Shown piece by piece: positions 5,683 to 10,232 of a stretch of 10,232 bases of DNA. Within the stretch, counting starts at the first letter, position 1; each line of letters opens with the position of its first letter. The DNA comes from Chloroflexota bacterium (GTDB lineage: Bacteria; Chloroflexota; Limnocylindria; Limnocylindrales; CSP1-4). The position numbers and the translations under genes are program-made. The notes beneath the pieces are model-generated. The model saw only the letters and a list, made by a program, of their open reading frames with translations, was not told where the DNA came from and did not search any database. Where the stretch lies: NCBI GenBank assembly GCA_025355255.1, contig JANYAA010000189.1, positions 1 to 10,232 on the forward strand, in the 5' to 3' direction.

Positions 5683-8235
5683 GTGACAACGACAGGAGAG
5701 GCGCGGGACCGCATCGAGCGGTACAACCCCACGGCGATTGAGCCCAAGTGGCAGGAGCGCTGGGCTGATCTTCGCCTCTACGACACGGACCTCTACGACG
5801 ATTCCAGGCCGCCGTTCTACCTGCTGACGATGTACCCGTACCCGTCGGGCGCGCTGCACATCGGCCACTGGTACATCACCACCCCCACGGACGCCATCGC
5901 GCGGTATCGGCGCATGCACGGCGACAACGTGTTCCTGCCCATCGGCTTTGACGCCTTCGGTCTGCCGGCCGAGAACGCGGCGATCAAGAACAAGATCAAC
6001 CCGCGCGCGTGGACCAGCGCCAACATGGAGAACATGCGCCGCCAGCTGCGGACCATGGGCTCAACGTTTGCCTGGCGCCACGAGGTGGTCACCTGCGATC
6101 CGGCGTACTACCGCTGGAACCAGTGGATGTTCGTCAAGTTCCTGGAGAAGGGGCTGGCCTACCGCTCCGTCTCACCCGTGGACTGGTGCCCCAACGATGG
6201 CACGCTGGCCCGCGAGCAGGTGGAGGGCGTGGAGCGGCGCTGCTGGCGCTGCGGCGCGCAGGTAGAGAAGCGCGAGCTGGCGCAGTGGTACCTGCGCATC
6301 ACGGACTACGCGGACGAGCTGCTGGACTTCACGGGTCTGGACTGGCCCGAGCCCATCCGCAGCATGCAGACCAACTGGATTGGCCGGTCCTCCGGCGCTG
6401 AGGTGGACTTCGAGTCCGCGCCGATGCTGCACCACGCCGGCGGCGAGCCCATCCGCGTCTTCACCACCCGGCCGGACACGCTGTTCGGCGCCACGTTCAT
6501 GGTGCTGGCGCCGGAGCACGCGCTGGTGTCTCCGCTGACCGCGCCGGACCGGCGCGCCGAGGTTGAGGCGTACGTGGCGGCGGCCGCCAACAAGACCGAG
6601 ATCAACAGGCTCTCCACCGATCGCGAGAAGACGGGCGTCCCGATTGGCGCGGACGCGATCAACCCGGTCAACGGCGAGCGCATCCCGATCTTCGTGGCCG
6701 ACTATGTGCTGGGCGGCTACGGCACGGGCGCCATCATGGCCGTCCCCGCGCACGACGAGCGCGACTTCGCCTTTGCCAAGGCGTTTGACCTGCCGATCAT
6801 CAAGGTGGTCATGCCGCGCGACGGCGATCCGGACGAGGAGCTGACCCAGGCGTTCACCGCGCACACCATCGACGAGGTGATGGTCAACTCGGGCTCCTTC
6901 ACGGGCAGGCCGGCTGCCCAGGCCTGGCACGAGATCGTGTCGTCGCTGGGCGACCAGGGCAAAGGCGAACAGGCAGTCACGTTCCGCCTCCGCGACTGGC
7001 TGATCAGCCGCCAGCGCTACTGGGGCACGCCCATCCCGGTCATCCACTGCACGGACTGCGGCCCGGTTGGCGTCCCCGAGGCGGATCTGCCGGTGCTGCT
7101 GCCGGACGAGGTTGACTACCGCGGCTCCGGCGACAACCCGCTGACGCGCGACGAGGCGTTTCTGGCCTGCTCGTGCCCCCAGTGCGGCAAGCCCGCCCGC
7201 CGCGAGACCGACACCATGGACACGTTTATCGACTCGTCCTGGTACTGGTTCCGCTACCTCTCGCCGCACAAGAACGACGGCCCCGTGGACTCTGACCTCG
7301 TCCGCCGGTGGACGCCGGTCAACCAGTACACCGGCGGCGCCGAGCACGCGGTGATGCACCTGCTGTACAGCCGGTTCTTCACCAAGGCGATGCGCGACCT
7401 CGGGCTGGTCCACGAGAACGAGCCCTTCACCAAGCTGTTCAACCAGGGGCAGATCCTCGGCGCGGACGGCGAGCGCATGTCCAAGTCCCGCGGCAACGTG
7501 CAGGATCCGGACGAGCTGGTCTCCCGCTACGGCGCGGACGCCGTGCGGCTGTTCCTGATGTTCATGGGCCCGTGGGACCAGGGCGGCCCGTGGAGCCCCA
7601 CCGGCATCGGCGGCGTGGCCAAGTTCCTGGGCCGCGTATGGACGCTGGCGCTGGACCCGCACGGGCGGGAGCCCGCCGACCCGCTATCGGGGCAGCTGCC
7701 CGCTGGCGAGACCGATGCCCTCGCGCGCGACCGCATCCGCGCTGCCGCGCACCGGACGCTACGCGACGTGTCTGTCGATTACGAGGGCTTCCGCTGGAAC
7801 ACGATGGTCGCCAAGCTCATGGAGTTGTCCAACACCCTGGCCCGCTACCGCGGGTCCGAGGTTGCGGGGCTGCCCGAGTGGGACGAGGCCATCCGGATGC
7901 TGCTGCTGATGCTGGCGCCAGCCGCGCCGCACATCACCGAGGAGCTCTGGTCGCGCCTGGCTGAGGCTCGCGGCGAATCGTGGACGTCCATCCACACGGA
8001 GGAGTGGCCGCGCGTGGACGAGACGGCGATCGTCGAGGCAACCCGCGAGGTGCCCATCCAGATCAACGGCAAGCTCCGCGACAAGATCACGGTGCCCGCC
8101 GGGATCACCGACATTGAGCTGGAGCAGATCGTCCGCAGCCGCGACAAGGTGGTCGCAGCCATCGGCGGTGCCGAGATCGCCAAGCTCATCGTGGTTAGCG
8201 GCGGCAAGCTCGTGAACATCGTCCTGCGGGGGTAG
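5683..8235 (+). CDS. leuS: Leucyl-tRNA synthetase
   Basis: This complete 850-residue class Ia synthetase charges tRNA-Leu with leucine in the cytoplasm. It shows HIGH at residues 59-62 in the context YPYPSGALHIGHW, and MSKS at 599-602. The CP1 editing domain has TTRPDT at 261-266 and AVPAHDERDF ending at 362, which hydrolyse mischarged tRNA. Zinc-type cysteine pairs lie at 456/459 and 498/501. The leucine-specific DTMDTFIDSSWYWFRY block starts at 510. The C-terminal domain includes VPIQINGKLRDKITVPAG. The length is normal for the family. The frame is open to a TTG at 5632, but that lies at the base of the terminator; the GTG at 5683 with GAGG eight bases upstream gives a normal N-terminus. 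It has no operon partner upstream, and the cupin gene begins 28 bases after the stop. Confidence 0.97.
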   Translation: MTTTGEARDRIERYNPTAIEPKWQERWADLRLYDTDLYDDSRPPFYLLTMYPYPSGALHIGHWYITTPTDAIARYRRMHGDNVFLPIGFDAFGLPAENAAIKNKINPRAWTSANMENMRRQLRTMGSTFAWRHEVVTCDPAYYRWNQWMFVKFLEKGLAYRSVSPVDWCPNDGTLAREQVEGVERRCWRCGAQVEKRELAQWYLRITDYADELLDFTGLDWPEPIRSMQTNWIGRSSGAEVDFESAPMLHHAGGEPIRVFTTRPDTLFGATFMVLAPEHALVSPLTAPDRRAEVEAYVAAAANKTEINRLSTDREKTGVPIGADAINPVNGERIPIFVADYVLGGYGTGAIMAVPAHDERDFAFAKAFDLPIIKVVMPRDGDPDEELTQAFTAHTIDEVMVNSGSFTGRPAAQAWHEIVSSLGDQGKGEQAVTFRLRDWLISRQRYWGTPIPVIHCTDCGPVGVPEADLPVLLPDEVDYRGSGDNPLTRDEAFLACSCPQCGKPARRETDTMDTFIDSSWYWFRYLSPHKNDGPVDSDLVRRWTPVNQYTGGAEHAVMHLLYSRFFTKAMRDLGLVHENEPFTKLFNQGQILGADGERMSKSRGNVQDPDELVSRYGADAVRLFLMFMGPWDQGGPWSPTGIGGVAKFLGRVWTLALDPHGREPADPLSGQLPAGETDALARDRIRAAAHRTLRDVSVDYEGFRWNTMVAKLMELSNTLARYRGSEVAGLPEWDEAIRMLLLMLAPAAPHITEELWSRLAEARGESWTSIHTEEWPRVDETAIVEATREVPIQINGKLRDKITVPAGITDIELEQIVRSRDKVVAAIGGAEIAKLIVVSGGKLVNIVLRG

Positions 8236-8263
8236 GTTCTGCCCGGGTAGGCGGAGGAGCGCG

Positions 8264-8608
8264 ATGAGCAGCGAACAGGCGGCGCCTGCGACACAGGGTG
8301 TCACGTCGAAGTTGCTGGCCACGGTTGATCTTGGCCCGGAGATCGATGGCATGGAGGGCCGCCAGCTCCGGATGCGCATGGTGACCATCGAGCCCGGTGG
8401 CGTCTTCGGCCCGATCCACGACCACAAGGGCAGACCCGGCACCGTGTACGTCTTGCAGGGAACAATCACGGACCATCGAGACGGGGTCGACACCGACTAG
8501 GGGCCGGGGGTGGGCTGGCCGGAGGATCGGAACACGACCCACTGGCTTGAGAACAAGGGAATGATCCCGGCGGTGGAGATCTCGATCGACGTCGTCAGCC
8601 ACGAGTGA
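8264..8608 (+). pseudogene. Small cupin protein interrupted by an in-frame TAG
   Basis: The ATG at 8264 has a strong ribosome site (GGAGGAG, 8253-8259). Translation reaches TAG at 8498-8500 after 78 residues, but the same frame continues without shift for 35 more codons to TGA at 8606-8608. The first part holds cupin motif 1 (GPIHDHKGRPGTVYVLQG), including the two metal-binding histidines of HDH. The second part holds motif 2 (GWPEDRNTTHWLEN) with its histidine and asparagine, followed by PAVEISIDVV. The joined 114-codon product is a normal single-domain cupin; the short product would lack half the barrel and a metal ligand. A TAC or TAT tyrosine codon changed to TAG would explain it. TAG ends at least three other genes here, so general recoding is unlikely. 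A sequencing error is possible. Confidence 0.8.
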
Positions 8609-8613
8609 CCGCC

Positions 8614-8619
8614 TACACT
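8614..8619 (+). promoter_or_regulatory. Candidate leaderless -10 box for the LLM oxidoreductase
   Basis: TACACT ends seven bases before the ATG at 8627, the spacing at which transcription would begin at or next to the start codon. GAGGG (8621-8625) is only one base from the ATG, too close for a normal ribosome site. No good -35 is seen, so the gene could instead be read through from the cupin transcript. Confidence 0.35.
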
Positions 8620-8626
8620 CGAGGGT

Positions 8627-9565
8627 ATGACTGACATCAAGCTCGGCGCGCTCGCCTGGAACCAGTACACCGATTGGCCAAAGCTTCTCGCGGCCGGCAT
8701 CCGTGCCGACGAGCTTGGCTTCGACTCCCTCTGGACGTGGGACCACGTCTACCCCATCGTCGGCGATCCGCATGGCCCCAACTTTGAGGGCTGGCTCACG
8801 ATCACGGCCTGGGCGCAGGCCACCAAGCGGGTCCGCATCGGCCTGATGGTGGGCGCCAACACCTTCCGCAACCCGACGCTGACGGCCAAGATGGCCACCA
8901 CGCTCGACCACATCAGCGGCGGCCGCGCCATCCTCGGCATCGGCGGCGCATGGTTTGAGGAAGAGCACCAACACTTCGGGCTCGACTTTGGCTCAGGCTT
9001 TCCGGAGCGCCTCCGCTGGCTGGGCGAGGCCCTGCCGATCATGCGCGGGATGCTTGACGGCACGGAGCCCACGGCGGCCGGTCCGCACTACACCAGCAAG
9101 ACCACGCGCAACGATCCCCTGCCCATCCAGAAGCACCTGCCGATCTGCATCGGCGGCGGCGGCGAGCAGGTCACGCTGAAGCTTGTCGCGAAGTACGGCG
9201 ACATGAACAACGTGGGCGGCGGCGTGGAGGGCGTGCGGCACAAGGAATCCGTGCTGCTCCAGCACTGCGAGACCGTTGGGCGCAATCCCGCGGAGATCGA
9301 GCGCACCACCGGTATCGGCACGGTGTTCATCCGCGACAACCGGACCGAGGCGGAGCGGCTGTTCAAGGAGGCGTTCGACCGCAACCGGATCGCCGTCCCG
9401 TGGGCGGATCAGCCGGTGGGGACGCCCGAAGACGTGGCCGAGAAGATCGCGGGGTACCTGGACCTCGGGTACAAGCACCTGATCGCGGGGATCCCGGCGA
9501 ACTACGACGACGAGTCGATGACCCGGTTTGCCACCGAGGTTCGGGCGCTGCTCGCAAAGGACTAG
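8627..9565 (+). CDS. Luciferase-like (LLM class) oxidoreductase, probably F420-dependent
   Basis: This complete 312-residue TIM-barrel protein of the bacterial luciferase-like superfamily shows IRADELGFDSLWTWDH (25-40) and, near residues 79-109, the block TFRNPTL ... SGGRAILGIGGAW that shapes the flavin or deazaflavin pocket. PICIGGGGE (172-180) comes next, and the C-terminal VGTPEDVAEKIAGYL (264-278) and HLIAGIP complete the barrel. The length fits F420-dependent members. This subgroup usually uses reduced or oxidised F420 rather than FMN, but the cofactor cannot be proved from sequence alone. The substrate is unknown. The gene begins 18 bases after the end of the cupin frame and ends with TAG before a large hairpin. 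Confidence 0.9.
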   Translation: MTDIKLGALAWNQYTDWPKLLAAGIRADELGFDSLWTWDHVYPIVGDPHGPNFEGWLTITAWAQATKRVRIGLMVGANTFRNPTLTAKMATTLDHISGGRAILGIGGAWFEEEHQHFGLDFGSGFPERLRWLGEALPIMRGMLDGTEPTAAGPHYTSKTTRNDPLPIQKHLPICIGGGGEQVTLKLVAKYGDMNNVGGGVEGVRHKESVLLQHCETVGRNPAEIERTTGIGTVFIRDNRTEAERLFKEAFDRNRIAVPWADQPVGTPEDVAEKIAGYLDLGYKHLIAGIPANYDDESMTRFATEVRALLAKD

Positions 9566-9572
9566 GACCGTC

Positions 9573-9667
9573 GGGGCCTGGCGGGGCGCAATTCCTCAAT
9601 ACCGCCCCGAACGGTGCAAGGCGGCCGTTCGGGGCGGTCCAGGCTGACATTGCGCTCAACCGGCCCC
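9573..9667. repeat. Nested inverted repeat with extended arms, between convergent genes
   Basis: Around the 14-base-pair core hairpin, bases 9573-9592 match the reverse complement of 9649-9667 at 16 of 19 aligned positions with one single-base gap, including GCGCAAT/ATTGCGC. The two layers share nearly the same centre (about 9620), so the whole 95 bases could form one long stem with internal loops. Confidence 0.5.
9601..9638. terminator. Perfect 14-bp hairpin, probable bidirectional terminator
   Basis: Bases 9601-9614 (ACCGCCCCGAACGG) pair perfectly with 9625-9638 around a ten-base loop. It begins 35 bases after the LLM stop and lies between that gene and the convergent DUF1232 gene. No T-run flanks it, but the length and GC content make it a strong RNA fold on either strand. 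Confidence 0.65.
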
Positions 9668-9742
9668 AATTGCCCCGATTCAGTGCCTGAAACCGACCTC
9701 AGGTGCCGTTGGGAGCACCGGCGACGCGGGCGTTTGTCCTTA

Positions 9743-9784
9743 GCACCGCCGGGTGCGGTATTAGGGGAGCTGCTCCGGCGGTGC
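9743..9784 (-). terminator. 10-bp hairpin overlapping the end of the DUF1232 gene
   Basis: GCACCGCCGG (9743-9752) is the perfect complement of CCGGCGGTGC (9775-9784). On the minus strand the first arm lies in the last codons of the gene, the stop codon TAA (9763-9761) is in the loop, and the second arm follows. It could end the transcript or protect its 3' end. Confidence 0.4.
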
Positions 9785-10232
9785 GTCGCGCTCAACGACG
9801 TTGGCCTCGATCTCAAGCGTCTCGGGCAGCTTCCGCCGGCCACGGCGATCGGCAAGGCGCGCGCGAAGGGCGTCGTTGCCTCGGCTGGCTGCCCGCAGGG
9901 ATAGCCCGGCGACCGCCTTGGCTCCGCCGGCCACCATCCCGGCACCGGTTGCGGCAGCCCTCGCGCCAATCCGCACGCCGCGGGCGGTGACCTTGGCGCC
10001 CTTGCGCAGGATCCAGGCCGTGATGCTCGCGATGCCGCGCAGGTCCGCCATGAGGTCCGCCTCGGCGAGGCCCACGGCCGTCAGATGCTCGCGGCGTCGC
10101 TCGGGTGAGAGGCCGGCCAGCGCGAGCTTGATCGCGCCGATGGCCACGGCGAGGTCGTCGAGCTGGCCGAGCACGGGGATGGCGCCGGGAACGGCGTCGA
10201 TGGGCGAGACGAGATAGCCAGCTGCGGCGATG
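9761..10232 (-). CDS. DUF1232 (YkvA-like) protein, C-terminal part
   Basis: The minus-strand frame is open from the window edge (base 10231) to TAA at 9763-9761, giving 156 codons; the true start is outside. The first residues read AAGYLVSPIDAVPGAIPVLG and then QLDDLAVA. This matches the DUF1232 hallmark SPID-x-(I/V)-P-x-x-IP-x-LG-x-LDD. After the domain comes a linker with SPERRREHL, then an Ala/Gly/Arg-rich stretch (GAKVTARGVRIGARAAATGA onward) and an acidic end, a tail longer than the domain itself. DUF1232 has no established biochemical role and often lies near membranes. A GTG at 10172-10174 falls inside the conserved motif and is not the start. Confidence 0.8.
   Translation of the reverse strand, partial: IAAAGYLVSPIDAVPGAIPVLGQLDDLAVAIGAIKLALAGLSPERRREHLTAVGLAEADLMADLRGIASITAWILRKGAKVTARGVRIGARAAATGAGMVAGGAKAVAGLSLRAASRGNDALRARLADRRGRRKLPETLEIEANVVERDAPPEQLP

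Noticed and set aside
6172..7662. A 496-codon open frame on the minus strand
   Set aside because: It lies wholly antisense to leuS, which is complete and carries all class Ia motifs. The product shows only low-complexity Arg/Ala/Val sequence.
8498..8500. Recoded TAG (pyrrolysine or reassigned codon) in the cupin
   Set aside because: TAG is used as an ordinary stop by three other genes in the window and no suppressor tRNA or pyrrolysine gene is visible, so nonsense mutation or sequencing error is simpler. Kept only as a point to test.

Overview
The window is GC-rich bacterial chromosome with tightly packed genes. Several features suggest a Terrabacteria-type lineage, such as Chloroflexota or Actinobacteriota. 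These are an F420-type luciferase-like oxidoreductase, a start codon sitting about 7 bases after a TANNNT-type -10 box (leaderless style), GTG starts and a CCA-encoding tRNA gene. No single marker fixes the phylum, so this placement is inference. No phage, insertion sequence or CRISPR array is visible, and no gene-free stretch exceeds 300 bases.

Left edge (1-405): the last two membrane segments of a transporter end at 232. A 173-base convergent gap follows. It holds a nested inverted repeat (247-371) and several DnaA-box-like 9-mers, one of them a perfect TTATCCACA.

Minus-strand operon (406-4004, read right to left): a KamA-family radical SAM aminomutase, then a class III aminotransferase that overlaps it by four bases, then a YgjP-type zinc metallopeptidase 18 bases further on. 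Divergent from it is a MurR/RpiR-type regulator (4097-4945). The 92-base gap between them carries two perfect palindromes and overlapping divergent promoter-like hexamers. The simplest reading is a regulated amino-acid pathway: the aminomutase moves an amino group from C2 to C3 and the aminotransferase acts on the product. The substrate is unknown, and a residue known to bind lysine in lysine 2,3-aminomutase appears not to be conserved.

Middle (5001-8235): a small unrecognised lipoprotein, tRNA-Ala(GGC) with its own promoter and a strong terminator, and a complete leucyl-tRNA synthetase.

Right side (8264-10232): a cupin gene interrupted by one in-frame TAG, with its frame and second cupin motif intact downstream; a luciferase-like (LLM) oxidoreductase; a second convergent gap with a long hairpin; and the C-terminal part of a DUF1232 (YkvA-like) protein leaving the window on the minus strand.

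The strongest points for follow-up are the aminomutase/aminotransferase/regulator cassette, the TAG-interrupted cupin, and the structured convergent gap at 247-371.
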